NCBI GenBank assembly: GCA_004154925.1
Contig: QJNS01000288.1
Span: 29,196 to 93,195 of the forward strand
Source: Monosporascus cannonballus
Lineage: Eukaryota > Ascomycota > Sordariomycetes > Xylariales
Reading direction: 5' to 3'
DNA: 64,000 nucleotides
Position numbers and translations under genes: made by a program. Below, piece by piece: positions 48,737 to 61,866 of this stretch. How positions within the stretch are numbered: the stretch's first letter is position 1; each line of letters opens with the position of its first letter. Under the pieces are notes generated by a model. It worked only from the letters and a program-made list of their open reading frames with translations, was not told where the DNA came from and did no database searches.

Positions 48737-51700
48737 AAAGCCCAAAAAGCCACGACAAAATAACTGGACTCTTATACCGGAAAAATAATCTAGGAATAAT
48801 TAAGGAAACGATAGCAAGGTTATTAACATAATCTAAGCCAAGTACGTATCAGACCCCAAGCAAAAAGTTTAACAAGGACCATTACGATAAAAAATTCGAC
48901 AAAAGATATAAAAAACTAAAAAACTAATTTAACAAATATCGCAAGCATAACGAGAAACATTATAAAGATAATTACGTAAATACCAGAATTGGACAGAAAA
49001 AATCTGCCTCGGAATCCTTAATCGATACGGCAAAATATATGCCATATATTGTCGACGATGAGAATATTCCGATTACGAAAAATGGAAATAACATATTTAC
49101 GTACAAATTACCCGTATGTACTATAAATGATTCGATTTTCTAAACCGTACCGGGCATAACAAAAATAATAAGTAATAGTATCGACAGTTTCGAACCATAA
49201 CCCCAAAAGATGTTCAGCAATTAGCCGAAGCAAAAAGCTAGCCTAAAGAAAAATAATGCCCGCAGAAAAACCCTTTTTGTTACTATAGATGGTATAACCA
49301 TTAAACGGAAAAGGAGTTAATCTAGCTTACGGTAAAAAAGCATTATTAAAAAGCGATTACGAACTTTTATTTTCAGTTAATATTTATTACAGATCCTTAC
49401 GAAAAAAAAGTTATTAAGGAAGAAATACGTTAATTTATAAAAAATCATTGGAACGATAACTAAAATAACGCATAATGGGATGTAATTGTAAATATGAGAA
49501 AATAATTTATTGGATAGAAAAAGGAATTATAAGAAAACCAGGAATAGCTGATACGGTTCGAAGGAACAGTACGCCGATAATAACGACAGATATAATAATT
49601 TAACGCGTTAAACGAAAAAATATAAATAAGGTTCGACAGATTCGAATAGGAATTAAAAAAAAAAGATTACCTGTAAAAGAGCTACAGGATGACGAAACCC
49701 AGAGGAATTAAAGGGAACTTCCGAAAAAGGCTTTAAACGTAGGGATAGAAGACGTTAACGACCTTATTACCTTAGAAATACGAATCGGAACGTACTGGTA
49801 TACCGTAATGGTGGATTACGGAGCTTTAGGCGGAAATTATATTGTACCGGATATAATTAATAAGCTTAAACTGCCATAAAGATATAAGTTAAAACCTTAT
49901 ATAACGACAAATGCCGAAAGTTAAAAATTTGTTTATAATAACGGAAAAATTATACGCGAAATTAATTATTTCGAAATTTTTATTAAAAGATAATACCAAA
50001 TAATTAATTTCGATATCGTTTTATTCGAGAATTACGATATGATCTTAAGATTACTATAAATACGTTAATACGAAATTTTAATTAACGGCGGAACTGGCCA
50101 GGTAAAGTTTATTTTATTTTTTATTAATAAATAAAAAAAAGAAAAATTAAGATCTTAATATTCGATCGATAATAATAACGAATATAAGCATAAAAATATA
50201 ACAAATACCTTATTACTCAAAAGAATAAAATATAAGAAAAAAATTGGTATTAAAAAATACGACGTATCGTTATTATTATTGAAGCGAAATTAAAATAATT
50301 AAATAATAATTTGGAATAATAAGAATAATAGCCTTAAAAGTTAAAAGATTTAATTAATATATTATCATAATATTATAAATACGAATAGCTTTTCAGGAAA
50401 AAGTTCGATACAAGATTACCAGAATATAACGAATAAGATTATAAGATAATTTTTAAAAAAGAATCTTTTACAAAGTTTTATCTTATTTATAACTTTAATA
50501 AAAACAAATTACGTATTTTTAAAAAATACCTGGAAAATTAGTTATAAAAAGGATAGATTCGATTTTCGAAATTATTAACAGGATATCTAATATTCTTTAT
50601 ACCGAAAAAAACAGAAAATTACGATTTATAATTAATTATCGATAATTGAATAATATTACAGTTAAAAATCGAATATTATTACCTTTAATTACGGAAATAA
50701 AAGATCGATTTTACGGAATTAAATGGTTTATAATATTTGATTTTAAAGATAGATATAATTTTATTAAGATTAAAAAAATACGAATAAAAAATAATTTTCA
50801 AAATGAAATACGGATTATTTAAGTATTTGGTTATACTAATAAGATTTACGAACGTATTAATAACTTTTTAACGAATGGTAAATTACGTATTACGAAAATA
50901 CCTTAATATTTTCGTCGTTTTCTATCTCGACAACATTCTTATTTTTTCGAAAATAAAAGAAGCATACGTAAAATACGTTTATAAGGTTCTTTAAGTTTTA
51001 CAGAATATAAAGTTATTTATTAACGCAAAAAAGAATTAGTTGTATACATAAGAAATAAAATATCTGGAACATATTATTACCTTAGGATATATTAAAATGG
51101 ACTTTAAGAAAATCGCTGCAATTACAGAATGGCAGATGCTAACGATAGTTAAGGAAATATAGATATTTTTCGGATTTGCCAACTATTATAAAAAGTTTAT
51201 TCGAAACTTTAACAAAATCGTTATTTCCTTAATAAACCTTATAAAAAAAAGAATTTAAATGAACGCTAAATACGGAAAAGGTATTTCAGAATATCAAAGA
51301 TACGATTATTAGCAAATCAGTACTAATTATATACGATTTAAACCGCCCCGTTAAGCTAAATACCGATATTTCGGATTACGTATTAAATGCAATAATTGGA
51401 TAACGGAATAATTAAGGCAAATTGCATTTTATTGCATTTTTTTCGTATAAGTTAAAAGGAGCCGAACTTAATTACGGCATTCTAGATAAAGAATTTATGG
51501 CCATTGTTATGGCATTTCGGAAGTTTAGGCATTTCCTAAAGGGAAACTTATACCAGGTTAAGGTTTATACGGATTATTAAAATTTTACCCGATTTATTAC
51601 GACCAGGAAGCTTACAGAACAATAATTAAAATACGTGGAAAAATTGGCGAATTTCGACTTCGTTATTATTTATAGGAAAGGTTTAGAAAATAGCAAAGCA

Positions 51701-53026
51701 AATACTTTAAGCAAATAACCGGATTTCGAAAAAAAATAATTAAAATTAGCCATATAATTTTTGATATTATTATAAAAGAATATTTACGCCTACGACAAAT
51801 TGCGACGATTCGGGCAGTATTTTTCGATATATATTAAAGAATTTAACAGTATAACGATAATCTTTTAAAAAACCAAAAAACGAATAAAATATAAATTTCA
51901 AAAGAATATTAGAAAGATTTAGTACAAAAAATATACGAATATTAATTATACGGATATCCAGGGATTTACAAAACCCTAGAACGATTTTAATGCATATATT
52001 TCTTTCCTAGAATAAAAATAATAATACAAAAAATCATACGGCAATACAATATTTACGTTAAAGCAAAAACTCGACGACATAAGCCATACGAAAAATTATA
52101 GCTATTATTAATCGTAAAACGATTATAATATTTAATTATATTCGACTTTATTATTAAGCTTTTTATATCGGAAAATTTAATTATCGGAATATATTACGAT
52201 AACATTTTCGTAATCGTCGATCGATTTACGAAATCTTTTTATTTTTTACTATATTACGAGGATATAGACGCCGAACAATTAACATGCATTTTTTTCAGAT
52301 ATATTTTCAGCATATACAGATTACTAATAAAAATTATATTAAACAAAAAATTAACATTTATATCTAAATTCTGGTAAGACCTTATAGTACAAATCGGCCT
52401 AAATTATAAATTATTTAACGTATTTAAACCTTAAACGGATAAATAAACAAAACGAATAAACCAAATTTTAAAAACTTATTTACGATATTATATTAATTAC
52501 GAATAAAATAACTGGATTAAAAAGTTACCGATCGTTTAATTAATTTATAATACCAGCTATTACGAAAGCATTAAGATAATACCTGCGAACGCAAATTTTG
52601 GTTTTACTTCAAAATTTACAAAAAAACGCGTAATAACGGACCAATTAATATTAAAATAATCTTTACGTGAAAACAGTTACGATAGTTATATTAAAAAATA
52701 AAAACAAAACGGGAATTCGTACGAAATTAGATAAATAAAGATTATAACCGGAAAAATTTAAAAGGATTCATTTTCGAAAAAGGGGAAATAATTTTCCTTA
52801 TTATAAAAAATATTTAAACAAAATAACTTAGTAAAAAATTCGATTTTAAATATATCGGTTTATATAAAATTATCAAAAAAATTTCAGAAAATAATTATTA
52901 ATTAAAACTTCTACCAAAAGTTAAACTTTATTTAATTTTTTATGTTTCCTTACTTAAATTAATAATAAATATAGTTAAAATGCATACGGTACAAAACGAT
53001 ATAAAAATAAAAAACGAATAGGTATA

Positions 53027-53444
53027 TGTTACAGGAACCAGGGTTCCTGCTTCCAAGAAACCTACCTTTGAGGCCTAGCGCGGACCTGTCACGGCTAAAC
53101 TCCGGACAGGGAAACTTGGTTTGTTCCGTGATCTAAGTAATTTAAATAATTTAACCAGATTATATAGATTATATAGATTTACGATATACTTACTTTAGGA
53201 ATTGGGATATATAATGAATCGGTTTTTCATGTAAATAGCACTTACCTAATTTCGTTCTTTAGCTATTAATCTAAGCTTTCAGTTTAAAGGTAACCGTACC
53301 GTTCTCTGATTAAGGGAAGAGTCTTTAAATCTTTTTAACGAACAGACCACTGAATTATTTCTCGCCCTATTATTACCTATAAATCAAGACCCCATTTCGG
53401 ATACTGCTTATACCTCCAGGTGGATGTATGACAGGTTCGTTACA
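53027..53444 (+). repeat. B3: solo LTR of family B
   Basis: 418 bp, TGTTACAGGAACC...GGTTCGTTACA, with perfect 5-bp duplication GTATA (53022-53026, 53445-53449) and no internal sequence. It is inserted at the chromodomain start of A3 pol. It probably arose by LTR-LTR recombination of a full element. A near-palindrome CAGGAACCAGGGTTCCTG lies at the U3 end. RIP is light. Confidence 0.92.
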
Positions 53445-53562
53445 GTATACGAGGTGGGAAAAATCCTCGATATGTAAAAATAAGACGGACTTACTTAGTA
53501 CCTGATCAAATGGAAAAAGCACCTAGATTTCGAGAATATCTGGGAACCCGCCAAAAACCTTA

Positions 53563-54177
53563 TTAGCGCCCAGCACCTATTAAAGAACTTTTACCAGTAA
53601 CGATAAGCGCGTCCCAATCGATAGTCGACCAGTTAATAACCGGGATATCGGGCCAGTTAATTACGGCTTACGTTAATATAATAACTGCAACGGCGGCCTT
53701 TAAATATTTTTGTTCTTAACGTTTTTGTTTTTTTAATTTATCTAATAATTAAAGTTTACGTTATACCATAATAACACCTTTCGAACGAATTAACGCTTTT
53801 TATTTATATAAACGAATAAAATAAAAAAAATTTATTTATTTTTTTTAATATTTATATTAAATCTCGAAATAAAGCCGTTAAAGCTTTAATAATTGCTTTT
53901 CGGCAAACGCTTTTTCGCATTTTAAATATTAATATTTACGATAAGTATTTTATAAGAAAAAAATAAATATACCGGTATTATTACAGGATTAATCCCGATT
54001 AACATATTCCTTATATTTTAAAATGTTTTTTATTATTTTATATTTTATGTTTTTCGAAAAATAATAAGAACAAAACACAATTTCGTAACCAAATTTATTA
54101 AAGGCTTTTACGAAGTTAATACGACAAACGGTAGAAAAACGGGAAATACGACAAATTTTGAAAATACGAAACGATAT
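53563..54177 (-). pseudogene. Convergent antisense reading frame of family A (A3 copy), ~204 codons
   Basis: Minus strand, opposite to A3 gag-pol. ATA at 54177-54175 replaces the ATG seen in A2. The first ~60 codons are open (SFRIFKICRISRFSTVCRI; NKFGYEIVF; KYKEYVNRD), and later codons carry RIP stops. The C-terminal part reads INWPDIPVIN and DWDALIVTGKSSLI, ending at TAA 53565-53563. Start and stop are in the same frame (205 codons), so no net indel has occurred. Its 3' end overlaps the pol chromodomain stop by about 35 bp on the other strand. No domain was recognised. Confidence 0.62.
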
Positions 54178-54616
54178 AACTAAAAGCAAAAAAAAAGGAT
54201 ACTTACCAAACGAAAAAAAAGAAAAAAAGAAATCTTAAGGATAAAATTTGGAAAGGGGGGAAATCGTATTACGATCCAATAAACTCCGGTCTTAAGAAAT
54301 GGTTAGGCAAAAGTATATGGGCCACCTCCCAGGTTATATAACAGTGATTACTGCTAAGGCAGTAATTATTAATAATTAAAGGTAATCCCAAATAATCGTA
54401 ATTATTACCAACGGCGTAATCACGAATAATTAAATTAAAAAAGAAAAAGATATATATATTTATTAATTCCATAATTTAAATAGCTTTAATTTGTAATATA
54501 ATATTATTACCTAAGGTACCCTTAGCATTACGAGACATAATACGATTACTATATCCATTGCTCAGATTCCCACGATACTTCTGCCAATATAAACCCGTCG
54601 ACTTAAGGTTTAATAG

Positions 54617-55044
54617 TGTTACGTTCAGAAGGAACTCCACTAGGCCCAAAGGAGGCCCAGGAAGTTGGAGATGCTCGGGATCTCCACCTTCCATCGGATA
54701 AACCTCGGGTCTCTATCAATCTCCAGAGATACCAGGAGATTTGTGGACGACAGATACCATGGTTTTTCGAGATCCCCAAAAACCATAAAAAATATAAAAA
54801 ATAAGAAAAATATATAAAGTTTGGGTTTTTTATGTAAATAATTACTTACTTAATTTCGTTCCTTAATTATTAATTTAAGCTTTTAGTTAAAAGTAATTAT
54901 ACCGTTTTTTAATTAAAAAAAATACTTAAATTTTTTTAACGAATAAATTATTAAATTATTTTTTACCTTATTATTACCTGTAAATCAAAACCCTTTTTGG
55001 ATATTACTTATATTTCCAAATAAATATATAATAAGTTTATTATA
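54617..55044 (+). repeat. 5' LTR of B4
   Basis: TGTTACGTTCAG...TTTATTATA. The first ~165 bp (U3, with AGGCCCAAAGGAGGCCC) are free of RIP. From about 54785 the shared R-U5 part is strongly mutated. Confidence 0.9.
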
Positions 55045-55679
55045 TTTTAATAATTCCTTAATTAATAACTAACGAATAATTTAAGGCCTAATTAAGTGTA
55101 AGTTTTCCTAAATTTAATATAAACGATAACATAAGATAATATTTAAAAAATAAATAATATACCCGATTTCCGTTATTAATTAATAAAGGATTAATAATAA
55201 AATTAAACGATTTATTACTTATTAAAAAAATTCTTTAATTAATAAATAATATGGTACCTTTTATTATTAAATTTTAAAAAGGCCTTTTTTTTCTTAATTT
55301 TAGTAATAACCTTTACCCGTAAAGAAAATAATTAAGGTGTAAGGAAATAAAATAAGTAAAAAGGAAAAAAAATATCCGGCTGGAAAACAAAAAAAAATAT
55401 TAAAGCGTTTAATTGAAAAAAAAGAATTTATTATAGAAAAACGATTGGACCTTTTGGCCCAAAAGGTCAAAAGCTTAAAAAAGGAAAATATTTGGCTTGC
55501 CAAAAAAAAACCGGCTTTTCTATAATTTGGCTTTTTAAAAGGACGAAGCTAAGGGGCTAGCTACCGACCACCTTCGTTGGACATAAGATAAACACCAGAA
55601 AGAATTTCGATTTTATTATTGTTCGGCGCAAACCGGATACGGGAAAAAATTGTTCCACCCCTTGATTATTACGGAATAT

Positions 55680-58600
55680 TAAACGTTAAGGGTTATAAGT
55701 TAATTTCCTTTAAGCCTTATGATAAATTAAAAAACCTTAATAAATTTTTGATTTAGGCTAAATTTTACCTTAAGTTTTACGAGAATTCTTTAATGGAAGA
55801 TTATCAGAAAATGATGATTATCTTTTAATTATTAACCGGACGAATCCGGGAATAATTCGAATTTATTTTAACGGATTATTTTAAAAAATATTTAAGGAAA
55901 TCCTTAAATTTTATTAATTATATTTTTAATAAATACGGTTACTTTAAAGAACGAATATGGACCTTATTCGGAAATTTTAATAAAGAATAATATGTAATTA
56001 AATAATTTTATCTTTTTCGCTAAATTAAGTTAATATTTAAATATATAACCGAATTTAACCGTTTGGCAGTTATTTTAAACCTGCTCAAAAATACGTTATT
56101 TTATCCTTATTATAACGGCTTAAAACCTTAAATTAAGGATAAAATATATATAAAACCCAAAATAAGATTTTTTATAAAATATATCGATAAGGTTATTATT
56201 GCCGACCGTTACACCTTTAATTAGTATTTCGAAAAAAAAAGAATCGGCAAACGAAATAACGATAAGGGCTTTAGCAGCCGAACTAAGAAAAATAAAGGCA
56301 AGCCTTAAAAGGAAGCGAATTCCGCTTTAAAAAAGCCCAAAAAAAACAAATTCAAAATAAAATGTTTTAATTATAATAAAAAGGGACATTTCAAAAACGA
56401 ATGCCGCTTTCCTGCCAAAAGGAACTTTAAGAAAAAAAAATTCCTTAACCCCAGAAAAAAGTTAAAATAACCGAATAAGAAACCGACAATAAGGCAAAAA
56501 AAAAAAGAAAAAAGTTAATTCGATTTCCTCCCAGCCAGAATTTATTATTACCATAATTATTCAGATTCCGAACGATATCCTAAAATACGAAAATTATTTA
56601 GTTTGCCAGGATTTTAAAATTAAAACCTACAAGTATTACCCAGGATAAACGGCTTCCAAAATAACCATAAGGCTAGGATACCAGTGCTACCTTAATTCCC
56701 AAAAATATAAAATACACATAAAGGACGGTTAGTTTCGATTAAATATTAGCAACCATAAATAATTATCCCCGGAGTTTTATAAATTTCCAAAATATACCAT
56801 TTACCAGAAAACGCTATCGGTAAACCCTTATAACTTATTACATTTTATCGCTTATTATTAAAACGATTATTTCGTTTATTTCCGAACTAAAAAGAATAAT
56901 AATTTTCGGCCCGGATAAAATAATAAAACCTTTACCGAATCAAATAATAAATGCCGATATACAAAAACCTTACGATAACCAAAATATCTAAGGTTTTATT
57001 ATATATACCTTAAATTAAAACGGAATTAAAAGGTTATACCGTAGGGATATTTATGTTATTTTCCGATATTTTACGTTTAACATAAATTCTTAAATATAAA
57101 AATACCTCCTTTGGAAAATTATTTTTCTATTTTCATAACCCAAAAGATATAAAACCAAAAGATAAGCTAGGAAAAGAATTAGATTTTAAAACCTTAATGC
57201 AAGTACGGCAAAAAAACATAATTCCGGTATAAAAATAACTAATATATCAAATATACTGTTCAAAAAACTTACGAATAAAAATTCATTTAAGTTAAAAATT
57301 ATTAAAAATCAAAAAATTATAAAGGCCCTTAAAAATAAAATATCGAAAAGCCTTAATTAACAAGACTTTATGCAAAGCAACGAAAAAAACGCGCAGTTAA
57401 ATTAAGATCCCTTTCCGATATAAAGGTAAAATGCTTAAGGCCATAATTAATTCCGAAACAAAAAGCAATTTTATTTCCTTTACAGTAACGGAAAAATATC
57501 AGATTCCCTAGAAATATAAGTTAAAGTCCTACAAATTGCGTACGGTAAATAACAGCTTATCCACCTACGAAAACGGACGAATTTTTCGGGAAACTAAAGA
57601 ATTTCCCGTATAAATTTAAAGATATTAAAAATAGATTTTGCTAGATATTACCGATATTTCCGGATACGATATTATTTTGGGAATATTATGGTTTAGATTT
57701 AATAATTTATATATTAATTAAAAGTATTAAATACTTTTATGGGAAAATAAATTACCCGAGGAAAATAACCAAAAAATCTGTTATGTTATTAAGGAAGTTC
57801 AGATTATAAACTAACTTTCCATAATATTATCTGAGTATCGACGGTTCAAAAAATTATTTAAGGACAAAAAAAACCATAAATTACCATCTTATAGCTAATA
57901 AGATCATAAAATACTTATTAAGGAAAAATATTATCCTAAACTTTATAAGATTTATTACATAAATCTTAATAAGTTAAAGGCTTTATAAAAAAGTATTTAA
58001 TTCGACTTGAAAAAAAGATATATTTAACCCTTTAATTCCCTAATTAGATACCCCGTCCTTATGGTACTAAAAATTAAAGATAAAAAGCAAAAAATTAACG
58101 AAAACGGAAATTTAGTTTTTAGAAAAATAATTAATTACAAATAATTAAACGATATTACGATTAAAAACGGATATTTTTTAATTCTTATAAATACGTTAAA
58201 AAAACGTTAATAAAGCAAAATAGTTTATTATATTTAACCTCCGAAATGGTTATTACCGTATTAAAATAATTAAAAGAAAAAAATGGAAAACGGTATTTAG
58301 AACAATATATGGATTTTACGAATACAAAATAATGCTTATAAGATTTATTAATGTTTTTACTAGTTTTTAACGCCTAATTATAATTACGTTTGGGAAATTT
58401 CTAAATAAGTTTATATTTATTTACCTCGATAATATCTTTATTTATTCCGAGATTTTGGAAAAACATAAAAAATACGTCGTTTAAGTGCTTAAGATTTTAA
58501 ACGAAACAAATATCCGAATTAATTTAGCCAAAAACGTATAGCATACGTAAAAGCTAAATTTTCTAGGATATATTTTTACCCCCGGCCAAATTTAGATTTA

Positions 58601-60850
58601 ACGCTTTAAAATGAAAGCAATTAAGGATTAGCTTATTCTTAATAAGGCGACCGTTATAAATATCCGGCAAATTTTAGGATTTATGGGTTACGTATGCGGC
58701 CTAATTAAGGGATATAAAAACATAATTAAGCCTTTAACGAAACTTATTATTAAGGAATACGTTGGAAAAAAATTTGAGCTTTTAAAGGAAGTAAAAAAAA
58801 CGTTCCGGGAATTGAAAAAAGCAATTATTAACGGATTTATCGTAAGAATGCCAAATCCAGATAAAACGAAACGATTAAAAATAAATGCTTTAAAGTATAT
58901 TCTGGGCGCAATTTTGGAATAATAAAAAAATAATGGCAAATGGTACTTAATGGCATATTACTTTAAAATATTCCGAAATGCAGAATTTAAATACCAGATT
59001 TACGACAAAAAGCTATTAATAATTATTAATGTTTTTAAAAAATAGGATTTTTTTTTAGCGGAACAAAAAACCTTTTAACATTTATTTTGATTACAAAAAT
59101 TTTATACAATTTATAAAAGCCCAAAAACTGAATAAACGATATAAAAAATGGTAGATTTTTTTATCCAGATTTAACTTTAAAATATATTATATTAAAAAAA
59201 AGGAAAATATCTAAATAGATATTTTTAATTATAAAAAAGATTACGATTCTAAAATTCTCAAAAAAATATGTAGATATTATAATATAATAAAGATGGAATT
59301 ATATATTTGTATAAAATAATAAAAAAATTAATTACCGAATTTTTAATACGGTTCCGGAATTCTTACGATATAAAAAAATAGAAAAAAATCCAGCAGCTAA
59401 AAGGATAACTTAAAAATTAGTTATTGTATTATGGCAAAATTTATGTTCCCAAAAATTAATAAAAATAATTCGTAAAGGAATTCCGTAAGGACCTATTGTA
59501 TAAATACTAAGAAATCTTTAAGACCACCCGACGGCTGCAAAAAAAATATAATTTCCCTAAGTTACGCCGTATGGTTAAAATAACTATTAAGAATTATAAC
59601 GTTTGCAATAAAGCTAAGGCAATACGCCATAAGTTTTACGGACTCCTATAACCTACCGATATTCCTAATAAAACATGGAATACCATAATTTAGGACTTTA
59701 TTATTAGTTTATTTTTATTTAAAAACTTAATTACTGGAGTTAAATACGACAAAATATAAATAATTATTAACAGATTTATTAAATATAGGTATTTTTTATT
59801 TTTTAAAGGAAATATAACGGCAAAATAATTAATTTACGTTTTTATTAAATAATATTTTAATAAGCATAAAATACCTAAAAAAATTGTTTTAAACCGAAAT
59901 ACGTTATTTATTTTAAAATTTGGTATTAGCTTTTTTAAATATATTAATGTTAAATTTAAATTCTTAATAGCATATTATCCTTAAACGGATAATTAAACCG
60001 AAAAATTAAACCAAACCCTAGAATAATATCTACGAAATTACGTTAATTATTAGCAAGATAATTAGGTAAAATTTTTACTATTAGCACAGATTGCTTATAA
60101 TATATCAGTTAATGAAAATATGGGCGAATCTTTTTATATAGCTATATACGGACATAATATAAAAATAAAACAATTTAAATAACCGCTTAATAAGGTACTA
60201 AAAATTATTACGATTGCCTTAAAAACAAAAATATTAACCATAAAGATTAAGACGATTTAGGCCCGTTTTTAAAATAAATTGCGATTTTTTTAATAACAGA
60301 TAATTTAATATTATAATAAAAAAAGAATTAAGGGATTAATTTTAACGAAAGGAAATAAGGTTTACTTATTACGCCAAAAACAAAACGCAACTTCGAACAT
60401 TTTACAAATTAAAACAAAAAAACCTAGCGATAAGCTTAATTTTAAAAAATTTAAACCGTTTAAAATTAATGAAATTATTTCCAAAATTAATTACAAATTG
60501 TTATTACCCAAAAACATAAAGATACACCCTATTTTCCACATTTTTTTATTTAAATTAACACTTAAGAACGTCCCGTTAGAAATAAATCTAGAACTCGAAA
60601 AAGATTTTAACGAATACAAAGTTAAACGAATACTGGATTCCAGAATAATTAAAAAAAAAATCCAGTACTTAGTTAAATAAGAAAAATACTTACATAAAGA
60701 AAATACGTAAAAATTATTTAATTATTTAACGAATGCGATAAACCTGGTTAAGATGTTTTACCGCCAAAATCCTGACCGACCGTTTCTAATGCGGCCAAGG
60801 TCGCAGGCGATAACGGTCCCTTACTTAAATTAACCCTTACGGCGCTTTAA
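55680..60850 (+). pseudogene. gag-pol of B4, RIP-inactivated
   Basis: Plus strand. The gag start KGYKLISFKPYDKL lies near 55690, and the zinc knuckle CFNYNKKGHFKNEC near 56360-56405 has its second Cys changed to Tyr. The protease region GYDIILGILWF lies near 57660-57700. RT has IYLDNIFIYSE near 58425-58460, the second Asp changed to Asn. A clean RT-RNase H linker is open at 58683-58922 (FELLKEVKKTFRELKKAI). Integrase lies near 59400-60130, and the C-terminal part KIHPIFHIFLFKLTL and chromodomain YKVKRILDSR...QYLVK at 60498-60680. The last part of pol overlaps the antisense frame. Confidence 0.82.
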
Positions 60851-61341
60851 TCGAAAAAAATAAATACTTTTATTAACGTATTTAGTTTTGAAGTAAGTTA
60901 TATTTGCTTTTTTTTTTTACGATTTTTCTCCGTATCTAGTTTTTTTTATTTTTTCAGTTTATTTATGTTTTTAAACTTCCTCTAAATAAACGATATCTTT
61001 TTGGAATATAATTATTCAGATTGACGATCCAACCGAATAATGCGATTAGATAATTTTTGGAGCTGTTAAATAATTAGACGTTTTTTTCGGTTTATCCGGA
61101 ACTTTTCGGCCCGGATATTTTCAAATAATAAAAGCGAAATATGGTTTTTATCGCAGGATTAAATATTGGCCGTTAAATAATTTTAATAGCTTTTTCGATT
61201 TTCCAACATTTTGCAAAAAAGCTTTTTTTCGAAATAATACGTATACGGCATAATTTCGAAACCAAATTAAAAGATCGACTTAATTAGTTCGTAACGACTT
61301 TCAATAAAAGATTTAATATATTTTCGAGGTTTGTCCAACAT
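60748..61341 (-). pseudogene. Convergent antisense reading frame of family B (B4 copy), 197 codons
   Basis: Minus strand: ATG at 61341-61339, TAA at 60750-60748, the same frame throughout, with internal stops that I read as RIP products. The N-terminus is MLDKPRKYIKSFIESRYELI. Next comes FGFEIMPYTYYFEKKLFCKM, which aligns with SFEIMPYSLCF...CEIM of the family-A frame in A1, showing the two families carry related proteins. The C-terminus FDWSAVRVNLSKGPLSPATL matches B1 and B2. It overlaps the pol 3' end by about 100 bp antisense. Confidence 0.66.
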
Positions 61342-61436
61342 AATTAAATACAATGCTATAACGCAAAAAAAGAAAAGAAATTAAGGACTTATTTTTTTTA
61401 TTTTTGGGGATAAAAATCCTGGAAGGGAAAGAATAA

Positions 61437-61866
61437 TGTTACGTTTAAAAGGAATTCCACTAGGCCTAAAGGAGGCCTAGGAAGTTGGAAACGTTCGGGA
61501 TTTCCACCTTTCATCGGATAAACCTCGGGTCTTTATTAATTTCCAAAGATATCAGGAGATTTGTGGACGACAGATACCATGGTTTTTTGAGATCCCCAAA
61601 AACTATAAAAGATATAAAGAATAAAAAGAATATATAAGGTTTGGGTTTCTTATATAAATAGCTACTTATTTAGTTTTGTTTTTTAGCTATTAATCTAAGC
61701 TTTTAATTAAAGGTAATTGTACCGTTTTTTAATTAAGGGAAAAGTACTTAAATCTTTTTAACGAATAGATTATTAAATTATTCCTCGCCCTATTGTTACT
61801 TGCAAATCAAGACCCTTTTTGGATACTGCTTATACCTCCAGGTGGATGTATGACAGGTTCGTTACA
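61437..61866 (+). repeat. 3' LTR of B4
   Basis: 430 bp, TGTTACGTTTAA...GGTTCGTTACA, partner of 54617-55044. The final 85 bp are almost unmutated. Confidence 0.9.

Larger units (their letters stand above)
40580..53599 (+). pseudogene. gag-pol of A3, RIP-inactivated and split by B2 and solo LTR B3
   Basis: Gag runs from about 40580 (KPKKPEPYDGK) to 41339. It includes FAAKAGWENNKANAFIDMFY and an intact zinc knuckle CFNCGKMGHKAYKC, at which B2 inserted. Pol resumes at 48742. The protease region lies near 49790-50050 (YGALGGNYIVPD, then YDMILRLL). RT near 50600-50940 reads FIINYR.LN and YLDNILIFS, the second Asp changed to Asn. Integrase lies near 51800-52620, and the C-terminal chromodomain at 53450-53599 has YEVGKILD, YLIKWKKHLDFENIWEPA and a stop. 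The solo LTR B3 inserted at the start of the chromodomain. There are many RIP stops. Confidence 0.82.
54617..61866 (+). mobile_element. B4: complete Ty3/gypsy chromovirus, family B
   Basis: 7250 bp, LTRs 54617-55044 (428 bp) and 61437-61866 (430 bp), perfect duplication AATAG at 54612-54616 and 61867-61871. A PPT-like GGAAGGGAAAGAATAA precedes the 3' LTR. It is inserted in the 3' LTR of A3, in the same orientation. Gag-pol is on plus, the convergent frame on minus. Confidence 0.92.

Noticed and set aside
58688..58939. 83 aa minus frame in B4
   Set aside because: Exact antisense of the open RT-RNase H linker at 58683-58922, which is the real coding strand.
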